Positions 11,708-24,166 of a stretch of 64,000 nucleotides of DNA are shown here, in pieces. Made by a program: the position numbers and the translations under genes. The DNA is from Pardosa pseudoannulata (Eukaryota; Arthropoda; Arachnida; Araneae; Lycosidae), in the NCBI GenBank assembly GCA_032207245.1, contig CM063501.1, forward strand, positions 83,532,731 through 83,596,730, read 5' to 3'. Under the pieces are notes generated by a model. The model searched no databases. It was given only the letters and a program-made list of their open reading frames with translations, and was not told the origin of the DNA. Position 1 is the first letter of the stretch. Each line of letters starts with the position of its first letter.

Positions 11708-12355
11708 TATAAGCATTCCTGCAGTATTCTTCTCAGTATTTTCTTGCTTGTTATAACGTGCCTTCACAGCTTGATTAAAGAACAGGGTGTCAACTTGGCG
11801 ATGAAGCTCTGAGCATGGTAACCTAACATTTTCTCCTGATCTTGCCGTGTCCAAGCAATGTCCAAGCAATCTATATTTTAATTTGTATTACATTTGTATC
11901 CATCTCTTCCATTGGAACCCATTTCTTATATATTAAATGCACGTAATGTTTAAAAATACTAGATATAATGAACCATTAAAGGTTCATTTTTAATGATTTG
12001 GAGCTGTTGGATTAGTAAAGTAAGGGATTAATTGCTCATAAATGTAAATAGCCGCTTTCTCAGTGGTTTTGGTTAATTAAGAAAATGTATATAATTCTAT
12101 TACAATAGCGTAATCTACATCCATTAAAGTCTCCCAAATAGCAAGGAATACAATATTGTTCAGATGAAATACCTTTGTGTTTTAGTAAACATCGCCAATA
12201 ATTTCACCAAATTTGCCAAGGGGCACCCTATTCTTTACCAGCATTCATTTAACTTATTTGATAGTTAACGTATATTAAGCCTACGAATTACGTGGCAGTT
12301 TACGCATTGACTGAGCAAAATGTATATACACTTCCGCAGCAGTTAAGGGGGTTAA

Positions 12356-13857
12356 TAGAGTAAAAACTTAGATACTGATTTTTTTTCTCTCGCTTACTTT
12401 CACTTTTTTTGGAAAACAGGCATTCAAAGTAGGTTTAGAAATTACGGTAAAAGCAAATTCTTCCCTCACAATTCCATTTAAGTAAAATTAATATTGAAGC
12501 ATTTAAAAGAAAATTCAATGTGTATTAGAGTATTTTACGTTCATAAAGTAAAGATGTTAAAAATATATTAAATTTCATTTAAAATGCTGAAATACCAGTG
12601 TATTCAATTACTTTTATATTAATACTTTATTGCTATTATATATTAATTAGGTTTCTGTTGTAAATCTTTATTGTTATTTTATTAAAAAAAAATAAGTACA
12701 TAAATCATTACAGTTATATTCCCATTATATGTCATTATATACATATGTTTATAATATGTTTATATACATATGTTTATTATATATATATATATGTCATTAA
12801 AATACAAGTTAAAATTTAAAAATAAAATTTGAAACATGATCTATAAGAAGGGGCTTTATTTCTGAACTGCAAGTACATGTTTATATGATATTGCTTGAAA
12901 AGTTATAAAGTTCAAAAGTCTAATTTGTTGATAAGATGGGGGAAGGGGGTATGCTGACATGCCATTCTTTAGCACAAAGGGGGAAAGGGGTCTAAAATAA
13001 AAAATATATATAAATATTAAAAAGATACAGTTTATAGACTCAACCTTTTCTGAAACTTTTCCCCAAAATTTACAAAGAGACATGAAAACTGCATTGCGTT
13101 CAATAAAAAGTGTAATACCAAAAGCAAAATTTTTATAGTTGCATTATTACATACACATTTAGAGACCGGAAAACCATGCTAGAAACAAACAATATTTTAA
13201 ATAAGTTTTGTAAGTTATAAACTACATAATGTAAGAGAAAATTGTAACTTGCAATAATCTTTTCTTTACAGTCAAATGTCAAAACTTCTCTTTATATATA
13301 TATACACACACATTTAGAAATGTTTAACCTAAATCTTTAAAAAATAAATCTAGAAAGGAATACGTAAGAACTTATCTTACCTCTTACTACCCTTACCTAA
13401 CTAGAATAATTTGCTTTTACAAACCTGACGTTGCTAACTTTCACGGCTTCGAAACTCCCTCTTCCGTAGAATGAGGAGAAATGGTCAAAGGGAAACTATC
13501 ACAAATCACGTGATAAACCAGTGACACCTAAATGCTTTGCGCGCCATCTGGAATCAGAAGAAGAAATTAAAGTACGTGGAATTAATTACTTCAGGCGTAA
13601 TCAAACGTCTTAAATTTATACAATCTGGCTGGGGTACAAAGCATTCCTTTCAAAAAGTGAACTATAACCTGCAAATGTGACAGGCTATTTTATTTCAAAA
13701 GATATGAAACGAATGATTCTAATTCTTTTACTTGTGCAAATTTTATTACTGTTTTCTTTTAAACATGATTACATGGAGAATAATTCTTTAAAAAAAGTAA
13801 TTTGTTTTAAAAGCGTTTGAATTTAACACTTACATATCTGATATACAATTTAAACGC
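12356..13857. other. No recognisable gene
   Basis: AT-rich DNA with short TA and CA microsatellite runs near 12770-12795 and 13300-13312. Nothing that looks coding or element-like was recognised. Confidence 0.5.
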
Positions 13858-14265
13858 TAGATATTTATTAGTCCTTGAAATAGACTCCTAGACTTTTATG
13901 AAAAGAATTTGTTGTTAATACCGATGATAAAATTTTCATTGCAACAAAAAATAATCGATGATTAAGTTTAAAAATATCCCATATGTACCTAATCTATTAT
14001 TTAAGCCAAATATAAAAGAAAAGTATTTATGTTCAGTGATAAAACGCATGAAAATAATGCAGACGACATTTAAATAATTTAAAATAAGAAATAATTAACT
14101 GATATGATTAAAGGAATGACGTCATAATGCTAGAAAAGTGTTATTTTTACCTGTTTATTATTTGATAAATTAATAAATGTAATCCCTGCTCTTAATCGGA
14201 GAAAATAGTGCTTGAAATAAAGGCTCGAAAAGGGGGAAAGGGAGATTTCGAAAGTTTTAAAAACA
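13858..14265 (-). mobile_element. Helitron-like element, internal fragment
   Basis: Reverse-complement match to the middle of the copies at 17479-18349 and 61424-62373. Shared landmarks include AGCATTATGACGTCATTCCT, the TCGTCTGCATTATTTTCAT segment and a TTTAATCATCGATTATT segment. Neither the 5' TC end nor the 3' hairpin/CTAG end is present, so this is a truncated copy. Confidence 0.6.
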
Positions 14266-14769
14266 ACAGTATTTTTAGCTGAGATATGAAACATATTTAC
14301 ACCAATTTATTTTAGATTCGGATCGATAGTTTATGAGAAGAAAACTTTACTCGCAGGACTCGCTAACTTTGTAACAACTCTGCCGAATTAGTGTATTTGG
14401 CTGCCATAAACGATGCATTGAGATTCGGAACATTTGGAAAGCTATGTCTTTATAGATTCAGAATTTGAAACAATGTGAAAACATTTGATCTTCAAATATG
14501 TACAGTAGTGTAGTATCTTAAAAGAAAAAGAGAATAAATACTAAAAACGAAATTAAGATTTAAGATAACCTGCATATTTAGACAAACATTATATATTTTG
14601 AATTAAGTTACCAAGGTTAATTTTGATTGCTTTCTTCTATATTAAGTACATATATAGAAAGTGTTGTAATAGTTAAAAGTTCGAATTTTAATCGTGAATG
14701 AATATTGATGCTTTAAGTATCTCTGAGTGTGAAAGAAAGAACATTTTTGAAACATTTTATGCATTCATT

Positions 14770-15056
14770 CAAAACTGGAGTACACTGCCGCTTGTAAAAA
14801 GAATATGTGCTGCAACATGCAGAAAACAAAACTGGCTTACACTGACGCTTGTAAAAAGAATGTATACTGCAACATTCAGAAAACAAAACTGGCTAACATT
14901 GCCGCTTGTAAAAAAGAGAATATTACTGCAACATGAAGAAAACAAAACTGGTTAACACTGCCGCTTGTAAAAAGAATATGTACTGCACCATACAGAAAAC
15001 AAAACTGGCTAACACTGCCGCTTGTAAAAAGAATATGTGCTGCAACATGCAGAAAA
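14770..15056 (+). repeat. 57-bp minisatellite, five copies
   Basis: Five tandem units each begin with CAAAACTGG and contain CTGCCGCTTGTAAAAAGAAT and TGCAACATGCAGAAAA. The period is 57 bp (19 codons), so an open frame from 14698 passes through the first copies with a repeated QNWLTLPLVKR peptide. The third copy is 2 bp longer and breaks the frame, and no homology is evident. The open frame is better explained by the period than by coding function. Confidence 0.85.
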
Positions 15057-17478
15057 CAAAAGTGTAGATTTCATTCTACCAGCTACGACATTGTTAAGGA
15101 AATTAAGTTTTGAGAATGAAATTTCAGCCCTTTTTTCTTATATATTGAAAGAGAGCATAAGTCAACGATACAAATGTACAAAAGAACTATGCTAGCAAGA
15201 GTTAAATATTGATACTTGAATTTATAATTTATTTCGAGATTTATAAAATAGTAAATAGATGCAAAATACAGCTAGCTGAAAAACAACACAAAACAAATCT
15301 CTTTTCAGATAAAATAATATAAAACGGACAAAATTCAAATAAATCTTATTTAACAGAATAACAGTACTTCATTTTAAAATTTTCATTAACGCAGATTTTA
15401 ATAGTTTTGGGTCTTTTTATGTAACTGCAAAACTTTATTGTTTGCAATTCATTTACTGCTGATAAATATTTAAGATGAAGCTTAAATTCCAATTTCATTG
15501 TATATCTTGATAGCAGCATTTGTAATTGATTTCAGAAATTATAAAACAGTGGATAGAACATAAAAGAGAATTTTTAAAATCAGCAACGTAACGAAAAAGA
15601 TAAATGTTCTCAGAATAAGCAGACGATATTCCTATCCTGTGTCTTTAATAGAATATACAAGTTTTTAATTTTTATTTTTACTCAAAAACTTTATTTGCTA
15701 CTCGTCTAATATTAACTTATAAATACTTAAAGATGAAATTTATTTTCCATTTTCCCATTATATTTCGTCTTCTAACACCATTTTTTTAACCGCTCTAAAC
15801 CGTGCCCTCTATAAACACCGATGACTCAATAAAAATTACTTCTATCTAAATAAAAATACCGAGGAATTTTAAAATGTAAATACGCTAGGAAAATAATTAA
15901 CTGCTTCAGAAGGAATTTTTCTAGAATAAAATTTATAAACGTTCTCGGAGATAAACTTGGCCCACGTTTCAGCTTTACTAGCAAGGAGTTTAAAAAAAAG
16001 AACGAAAAATGTAAGTAAAAGAATAATTTATTACAACTAAAACCAAATATACTTATCACATTTTTATGATTGAAAAATTATCTTGCGTTTCTTTCATCAC
16101 CATTAATTTTTTTTAAACTTCTCGGGAACAAATTTTATTTTTAATTATTTTATCTCGGCTTTTGTTTCCATTTATATGGTAATGAATCTTTTTGAAAATA
16201 ATATTTTTCCAACCAAGATAAAACTTACAACTTAAGTTTTTTTTTAAATTTTATTTAATTAATTCTCGAGGCTATATAAATTAGAGTGTTCATAGTTAGC
16301 TGTTACAGGGAGGGGCTGCAAAAGTGTCTAGAATATGTTCATTCGGCGAAAGAGCTTTTACAACTCAACAAATTTTTCACTGCGCTAAAAAACTGTGAAG
16401 GAAGTATTTTTTTTTCTTGTTATTGCTGTAGTCCAAAGCGTCGAGATAAATTACTTGTACATCACTGGGCAATTAATTGAGAATTTAATGCTATTTGATG
16501 ATAAAGAATCTGCTATATTGCTGTTAAGAAATGAAAACATTTCACGTGTAAAAATGTTTCTTTGAAAAAAAAATGGCGCGCTAAAATATTTCAATTTTTT
16601 CCTAATTTACTTTAATCAAACAGGTGTATTAAATCTTTTGCGAACGGTTTTTGCCAGAAAATAATTTCACTCTAGCAAGCCCAATGTCTTTGCTTAAAGG
16701 CAAACGACCACAATCAAATCACGATTTAACAAATTCAGAAAGAAAAATTAGAGCTCTCAGTGTGAAAAAATTCGCTGTTACTGTGAATTGAAAGAAGAAG
16801 CTATTAAATGAACGAATTTGGTGTAACTGTTGCTTTATTAAAATACTCAATTCATGCGTTAAAAACGTTAAATTGAATTTCTGAAAAACTCTATTTTTTT
16901 GCTACATGACCAAACGATAAAGGTCATAAATGTTACAATAATTTTCAGAATGTAACGAAATGTTAAGTTTGAATTTTTAAGGATGTTATGTACGCATTGA
17001 ACTAAAGAACTTAAAATGCATTTACTTAGAAACAATTTGTTAGTATTTTGGTTAAAAACTTTATACTTTTCGCCGTATTTTCGTTATAAGTCACTTATAC
17101 TTTAATTTATTTTAGCTCTTTTAGGTTCATACAAACATAAAAGATACGTATAAATTTATGCAATTAAGATATATTTTACATATTTTTTCTGCTTAGAGTG
17201 TTACCAAGAAGACAAAAAAATTCTTTATATTTTTTTTAAAATCTACTACTTAAAAATATCGTATTTTACCGTAGAAATTATTCGTAATGAAAGCAAGGTA
17301 TATTAGAGTTAATTGTTGTGCAAAAGATTTTCCCTGGAATCATTCCAGTTAATAGGCGGCTATGATTGAATGATACAAGTTCAATCGTAGTAAATGTATC
17401 TAATAAATTAGGTGTCTCCAAATCTGCCCTGAAGTTTTTGAAATGCAGTTAATTCCTTAAAATGTTAAAGTTGAAGCA
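15057..17478. other. AT-rich DNA without recognisable gene
   Basis: Only short frames, the longest about 77 codons and of AT-driven composition. No transposon ends or tRNA-like elements were recognised. Confidence 0.5.
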
Positions 17479-18349
17479 ACCCCTATATAATAATATCCTA
17501 AGTTTTCTGTCCGTCTGTCCTCGAATTGATGAAACGGTTGAACACTGAATGGATAGATGCATCCATATTGGATTCTTGATGAGTTAGGGTTAGCAACGTT
17601 CGAAATCCACCCCTTCCCCCCTTTTCTAATTTTTAATGCAATTATATCAAACCCTATTTTCGCCGGTTAAGAGCAGGCGATTAAATTCATCCATTTGTCA
17701 CATAATAAATAGGTAAAAATAACATTTTTTCTAGCATTATGACGTCATTCCTTTAACCATCTCATTTAATCATTTCTTATTTTAAATTATTTAAATATCG
17801 TCTGCATTATTTTCATAAGTTTTGTTACTGAACTTAGATATTACGTAAATAATTTTCTTTTATATTTAGATTAAATAATAGATTAGGTACACATGTGATA
17901 GTTTTAAATTTAATCATCGATTATTATTTGTTGCAATGAATATTTTATCAACTACAATTTTTTTGCATAAAAATCTAGGATTCCATTTCACGGACTAATA
18001 AATATCTACCTTTTAATTTATATATCTTTAAAAATTAAGACGTTTGTTTGTGCGTTTGTTTTTTATACATAGCACACGGTTTGCAATCGATTCGCTCAAT
18101 TTTGGACATCATTTATATATACCGCCAAATAATCACTGTCAGTATTAAAACCTCTGCTATGTAATATGACAAGATAAATTAAAGTTAGTAACTAACACGC
18201 GGTCAGTAAAGATAAACAAATTATTGAGCGTGTACCAGAGAATTCTCAGCCAAAAAACAAATCATTTTTTATCAGCCTCATAGAGTACTTTACAATTCTG
18301 GAAAATTAAAAATTTTACTGATCCCTTCATATAACGGGTTTTATGCTAG
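17479..18349 (+). mobile_element. Helitron-like non-autonomous element
   Basis: Begins with CCCCTATATAATAATATCC, followed by a TTTTCTGTCCGTCTGTCC block and GAGTTAGGGTTAGCAACG. It ends with a short inverted repeat around CCCTTCATATAACGGG, then about seven bases, then CTAG, with T as the next base. Similarity to the copy at 61424-62373 stops at this CTAG. A 3' hairpin about ten bases before CTRR, no target duplication and insertion before T are Helitron traits. No protein is encoded. Confidence 0.55.
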
Positions 18350-19068
18350 TGAATGAAGAAAAACATTTTAACTGTTAAAAAGGGGGAGATGATAAAATTC
18401 AAAATACCCGAGGATTTTCGGCTTCATCTTGTACATGCATAGAAGCATAAACTCTCTATGTTCACTAACCATAAACAGACTAGAAAATTAATTTTGTGAA
18501 CAGTCCCTTTATCGAAAGGGAGCATACGCAATCTTTTTCTGCCTTCATTATTCCAGACACTTACTCAATAATAATAAATAAATAAAATAAATCAACTTGC
18601 CTCATCAGTTAATGCAACAGATAAGTCATATTTCGGCGTTCAAAATGCAGCTGAATCAATAAAAACAAAAAGAAAGTATTCAATTGTGTGTAAAGTAAAA
18701 AAAAAGGAAACTTACAAACGATAAAATGTTTATGAAGAAAAGAGCAACTGAAAAGAGGAAACGGCTTCGTTTTGTTTTTTCGTCCTTTATGCAGAACTTT
18801 CCCGCCTTTTCTCTCAAAATGTTGATTTTGTATTACCGAGACTGTTAACATTTTGCACTACTGAATATCTCGCCTAATTTTTTTTATATACGAGGGTAAT
18901 ATTAATTAGACTTTGCAGGCGATACTCTCTAAAAGTATTAAGTATGCGTGTGAGATCTTGGAACCTTATTTTGAACTAATATAGAGGATGTAGTTTGTTC
19001 AAATTTCATTTTAAGGATTGAAACGTATGACCACGTAGAGCTCAACTGGCTGACGTATTTTTAAGTAT
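18350..19068. other. No recognisable gene
   Basis: AT-rich interval with a lysine- and phenylalanine-rich 80-codon frame on the minus strand that matches nothing known to me. No repeat was recognised. Confidence 0.45.
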
Positions 19069-19359
19069 CCTCCACCCTATGGCCAATTGCTTACCACTTC
19101 CTGGTGGTTACCTTGAAAGATTGTTTACGGGTTGCATCTACACAGTGGGCCACTAAATGAGCCGAACGCGTGGATTCGTCCATAGGATCTACTGCGCACA
19201 TTAGTTACGCATCTCGATGCCTTTAATCTTTGGAGAAAAACTGCTTCTGAAGCCATCCTCCTCTAAGACCATTTTATCGTCTGCCATCGTCGTCCTCTAT
19301 AAGCCATACCCACTCCAGACGGTGGTAATGGCTTGCAGTGGATCATAGTGTGGAGAGGC
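19069..19359 (+). mobile_element. CCTCCACACTATGG-family element (copy 1)
   Basis: About 290 bp with the left terminus CCTCCACCCTATGGCCAATT and the right terminus GATCATAGTGTGGAGAGG, which are imperfect inverted repeats. Internal landmarks shared with the other copies are GGCCACTAAATGAGCCGAA, CTACTGCGCA, TTTGGAGAAAAACTGCTTC and CGTCTGCCATCGTC. A MITE-like non-autonomous DNA transposon; the superfamily is not determined. Confidence 0.8.
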
Positions 19360-20019
19360 CTTTAGGAAGCGAAGATATTCGCCAGATGGATTGGCGAGCC
19401 ATATATTCAGACCTCAACGAAGATTGCGAGCTGTAAATGTCGTTGTTGGACCATTACAATTTTCATCCTCTCTCTGGTAACCAACCAGAGCTTGAAAACA
19501 ACGTTGTTGAAATACTGGGACCAACTGCCTAGGGACAGCATAAACTGCCTTGTTTCCAGTATGGATAAGACAACCATATTTTTAAATAAATGGTAGCTTG
19601 GGAACATTTTAATCTGTGTTCTCGATTCTGAGGGAACACTAGAAAATGTTCTTGGAGACTTATTCGGAGACATAATGCACTAACATGTATACCTATACTT
19701 TAAAACTTAACTGACTTAATATACTTTAAAATGAAGTTTTTACTTCAATATTGAAAACTATGAATATTCATCGAATCTCTTAGTATTTCAATTCTTTTTT
19801 GCCTCTTTAATTTATTTCCTATTACATACTCAAATATGAATTTATTACAGATAAACTGCATATTTATTATACTATTTTACCAATAAGATATGAACAAAAG
19901 CTACTTAAATATGAAGGTCTTTACGAATAAAACTCATCATTCAAAATGTATTTTGCCAGTAACAGAAGCATACCCAAGGGAGGGGTGCAAAGGGACATAT
20001 GCACCCGCAAGATTTTTTT

Positions 20020-20700
20020 CTCGAAACTGAAAAAAGAAGAGGTGAAAAGAAAATTTAAATTTTATCTTCCTCTTTTTTAAGTTTAGAAATACCATAATAC
20101 TACAATAAGAACATTATCTTGAAATATTTCGGTTTTGTAAAAGAAGATCTTGGAGATTAGCTGCTATAGAAGCTTTACAAGAGTGCAATGTAGAAATTTT
20201 CCCGAATATCCATAAATTTTTAAAATTTTTAGTCCTTTTGCCAGTTTTAATATGCACAGCTGAAAGATAGTTTTCAACTATGAAAAATATAAAAAATTAT
20301 TTTAACAGTACATCAGAAATACGTTTAAATGGACTCTGCTTTCTGTATAAAATTTTTGTACTTATTTTTTATACATAACTCGATTTTTCCAATTTAGGGA
20401 ATATATGGAAACCTTAATTTAAACAATTTGCTATATTGATACTAATGACTGAGATCCCCATATGGCCTACATGATATTTTATTTAGTGTATTATTATTAG
20501 AACAAATATATTTTTGAAGGTTTAGCCAGGTCTAGTTGAAGAAAGCAGAACGACTATAAGAATCATTACCTATATCTGAATGTATATGATACAAGAAGTT
20601 TAAAGTATAATAAATATTTTTCATCTATTCATTTAGCCGCAATTAATTTCTAAAAGAGTCGCATGCGGATCGCGAGCTGCCATATGGCTACCGTTGTTAT
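20020..20700 (+). mobile_element. hAT element relic with right terminus
   Basis: Contains the C-terminal part of a hAT transposase and, at 20655-20697, a subterminal block whose reverse complement begins CAACGGTAGCCATATGGCAG and continues with GCTCGCGATCC and GCATGCGACTC. That layout is typical of hAT ends. The left end and most of the coding region are not visible. The sequence just before it, 19360-20020, is unremarkable. Confidence 0.6.
20166..20366 (+). pseudogene. hAT transposase C-terminal dimerisation region
   Basis: One frame reads IEALQECNVEIFPNIHKFLK, then LVLLPVLICTAER, a stop codon, then FSTMKNIKNYFNSTS and EIRLNGLCFL. The pattern P-x-ST-AERxFS followed by KN.....R / RLNGL is diagnostic of the hAT C-terminal dimerisation domain (Dimer_Tnp_hAT) of KRBA2/ZMYM6/SCAND3-type transposases. 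The in-frame stop replaces the residue between ER and FS, so the copy is dead. The N-terminal zinc finger and catalytic core are not visible upstream. The correct hAT right end follows about 300 bp downstream. Confidence 0.75.
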
Positions 20701-20740
20701 ATTTCCTTGCATTTTTTTTAAACTCTAGCAGCATTCCTAG

Positions 20741-21452
20741 TGCGAAGACTCCCCTTTGTCCGAGAACGTGCCAAAACAGCTGACTGTAGTACACCTGTTT
20801 ACCTGGACAATAGCGTGGCGTCGCAGAGTCGGAGATCTTGACAATCGGACTGAATAGACGAATACGCCCCTGATGGATCTCGTTAATGATAGCTCGGAAA
20901 TTCCGTGAAGAGACAGCCAGCGAATAAGAATTCAGTTAAAAAGTATAACTGTAACTTTAGCTGGAGTTCTCAAGTAACTGGGATCTTAACTGACCCAAAA
21001 AACAAGTGGCGGAACCGTAACTGAACCCCCAGGTTTAAAAAGCCTACAATTTTGCGACTCAGGGCTTTTCGTCGATTTTTTAGGTAGGTGAGTTGACCTC
21101 GTGTGGAGGCTTTCGCGCTTGTTACCGGAGCCAGCTTTCTAGTTCGGGAGATTCGTAAAGTGCGCTCATATAGGGAGCGGCAGAGTCTCGGATACCGAAC
21201 GGGGGATAAATTGGGTTTGATTGCACCCTGAAAAGCCTCCCCATTTGTAAGAGATTATTAAATATCTTGTTTTTCTTTCGACTGTGATCGTGGAAGTTTT
21301 ACTGGCAACCATCATTTACAGTTCTACATGATTTGGGAATTAACATTCCTTTGTAAATAGCCGTATTTAATCCAGAATAAATGTAAATTTCCAATTTTAT
21401 ATTTGACTGTGATCCATTATTCCCGTTACCTCTCATTTGAGAAGGCGTCACA
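20741..21452 (+). mobile_element. Solo LTR, Gypsy-like
   Basis: 712 bp beginning TGCGAAGACTCCCCTTTGTC and ending GAAGGCGTCACA, so TG...CA termini with an imperfect TGYGA/TCACA inversion. Flanked by CTAG at 20737-20740 and CTAG at 21453-21456, a 4-bp target duplication. It aligns over most of its length with the LTR at 55889-56633 through CTCAAGTAACTGGGATC, CCGAACGGGGGATAAATTGG and GACTGTGATCC blocks. No internal retroviral-type genes lie beside it, so it is a solo LTR. The short frames inside are not genes. Confidence 0.8.
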
Positions 21453-21456
21453 CTAG

Positions 21457-23381
21457 GAACATCTTAGTGTCCACAGGGTTCCTCTGCAACCAGTTTGAAA
21501 ACCACTGGTCGAAACTCAGGGACTGTTATTAGTCCACGTGGACTCATAAAATAATTTCCGAATGACATCAAAGAAAAGAGCCCTCTTAAATTCTTTTATT
21601 CTTGCCGCAGCAGGAACATCGCTCGTCCACCGTACGCCTTGCAGACACAGATCAATGAATGCTCTTAACGAAACATGTTTCGGATATTTTCTTCCCCCTA
21701 CGTGTTTTCGTTCGTTAAAACTCCGCTGTGGGGATTTCGATATACACAAAAGAAACAAGAGAAGACGGGGAAATGCCATTTGGCTACAAATGGTTGCAAG
21801 TCTGTTTCGGTGATTTCTTTACTTCTTAACAGCATTTCGGTTCTTTTAATTCTCTGCAGGAGCATTTCCCAGATTTATTTGTTTTCCTCACCGGGGGAAA
21901 CTTTTCATTTAAGTAGGACTATATAAGATATAAGCCGAGTTCCAGATAATTTCAATTGCTAGAAATTCTGCTCGGATCATAAAGTACTGAGTGCACATAA
22001 AAGAATATACCAGTTTTTAACATGTTTCATTGCACTATAGCTGTAAGTAACACTAAAGATACAAGGCAGAAGATACAGTGACATTTATAGTTTACCTTAT
22101 ACATGTTCAGGATTCCTTATAAGAGCTCTATTTACGCTCTATTATTACACGACATAGATCCAACCTGTCGACACTTTTGGTCGTTCCAAACTTTTACCCT
22201 TACACAAATTGGTTGTTTTAAAATGGTTATGCCATCGTCGAATTTATTTACTTCGGGAAATCACATTAAAACTTCTTACGGAACGCACGTTAACACTTGG
22301 CATGCGGGTATACTTCACCACCAACTTTACGCTTGCGTTTTTCGTGAATCGCGTGAAAGTTTACTTATTCAGAAAAATCGCAGTCAATCGAAAACTACTT
22401 TGTTTTTAGGAACGAAACTTTTTTTATTTTACACTTTAATATATACTGTACGTTTATTTAACAAAAAAAAAAAAAAAAAAAAAAAAAACGAAATATTTTT
22501 TACGAAATCACAAAAATAAACGATTTTTAAAATTAAAGTCCGATAATCTGTCAGCGCCTATTTTTTCATCACTATCTTTGTCACAACGGTTCATTTTATC
22601 AGTTTCGTATTCGAAAATATAAAACCAAACTTCAAATTGACAAAACATTACTTGTACGTTTTGGAGCTAGGAATTCCATTGAAGACGAAATAACGCAGTA
22701 ACTCGACAATCATAACTTGTGGAAAGAAAAAATGTAAAGCGTTACATAGCAAAGCAAAAAACACGCATATAATGTCACACATACATATAATTATATGTAT
22801 TTAGTATATTTATGGTGGTTAGCGGGTATCCACCGAAAATCTACTAAATACGTAGTTTTACGTGACCCACGCTCCAGTGACAGACTGCAAAAAACGTAAA
22901 CAATACGTTGCCCGCACGCGAAGTGTTAATCTGTAGTAACAGATTCCAAACTAGCAAACTGCAAAACGCATTTTAATGCAGAGTCGCCATATTTCTTACT
23001 GCCGAATCCAAGCAGTGAATAAAAGAAGCTATCTGCAAGCATGCATGCAATTAAATTTGAAATTTTAAAACTTTTTCTTCTAGCATACAAATAACTACGT
23101 ATACCTCATCTATTGATCTGATATTCTAATGAATCTTATCTGATATTCTAACATATGTTTGAAATGCTATATATTCTTTTATGTACATCCTATATTTCTG
23201 CTTAATTTGGGTTTCATTTTAAGTATTCACACATTGTTTGCCAACAAACTAACTTTATTTAAAAACTCTTCCTTGCAATGCGAAATAGTTTCTAAAATAT
23301 AGGAATAGCTTGATTCCAAACCAAAACTAACTATAAATTATATAAAGCTTGTGACCATCAAATATTAACCTTATGGCTTTA
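21457..23381. other. Unannotated interval with a long but unrecognised frame
   Basis: A 138-codon frame at 22103-22519 ends in a poly-lysine run encoded by an A tract (22461-22488) and resembles no protein I know. The region 22100-22480 is somewhat less AT-rich than its surroundings, so a decayed element is possible. I see no splice signals or repeat ends that support a gene. Confidence 0.35.
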
Positions 23382-24166
23382 CAGGGTATCTGCCAAAATA
23401 AAATTTTTCAAATCCATGACTTTTCATGACTTTCCCTGATTTAGCAGATCATTTCCATGACTTTAAAAAAGCTTTCGTTAAAGTATATATGAATAAAACT
23501 TCTGATGTACATACAAATAAAATATATGCTTTGAGAGAAATTACAGGAATTTTATCATAAAAAAACTATAAACTTACTGTATAAGTGTTAATAAACTCAC
23601 ATACATAAAAATAAATTGTTGTATCTACATACCTAAGTTTTATCATATAGCAATTTTTCAATCAAAATGTTTCCAATTTGAATTCAGGGTACTTTGGTAT
23701 TATCCAGGTGACTATGAGTAATAGCCAAATATAACCCTATAATGTTTATATACAATATCCCTAGAAATAAGATTTTTGCACAAAATATAAGTTTAACTAA
23801 TTTTTATTAAAAAATAATTATTATATTAATAAAATTTTAATCTACAATTTAAGAAAAAACCAGAATAATATACATTTACCCACCCATTAAACTTTCTTGC
23901 TTTGAGTTTCCTTGGTGAACAAATTTTACTTCGCAATATGGTCAATGGGATAATACATAAATACCAAACTCAGTAACTTCAGCCAAATGACAAGTAAAAA
24001 TAGAATTAAACAATTCAATGCTTTTTTTAATCGGTAGTTTAGCGGATCCATGACTTTCCATGACTTTTACTCATTTTACTTGAAAAATCAAGACTTTCCA
24101 TGACAAAATTAATCCATTGTCTAAATCCATGATTTTCCATGACTTTCCAGGTGCGCGGAAACCATG
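23382..24166. mobile_element. hAT-like MITE with repeated CATGACTTTC words
   Basis: The left end is CAGGGTATCTGCC. The right end, reverse-complemented, is CATGGTTTCCGCGCACCTGG, an imperfect inverted match of the CAGGGTTTCCGC type known from hAT-related elements. Both ends are followed inward by several direct copies of TCCATGACTTTTCATGAC-like words (23412-23462 and 24046-24150). No coding region and no clear 8-bp target duplication were seen, so the superfamily call is tentative. Confidence 0.5.

Larger units (their letters stand above)
10857..12355. mobile_element. piggyBac-like element hosting a nested transposon
   Basis: Left end CCCTTAACTGCCGCGG at 10862; right end, reverse-complemented, CCCTTAACTGCTGCGG ending at 12351 and followed by TTAA (12352-12355). 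The left flank reads TTAG, one base from TTAA. The inverted match continues into GTRTATATAC. Length is about 720 bp without the nested element at 10931-11707. No piggyBac coding region could be recognised inside, so it is either a MITE or an internally deleted copy. Confidence 0.6.

Noticed and set aside
22103..22519. 138-codon open frame, the longest in the window
   Set aside because: No recognisable motif, it ends in a poly-lysine run from an A tract, and no splice or conservation evidence supports it.
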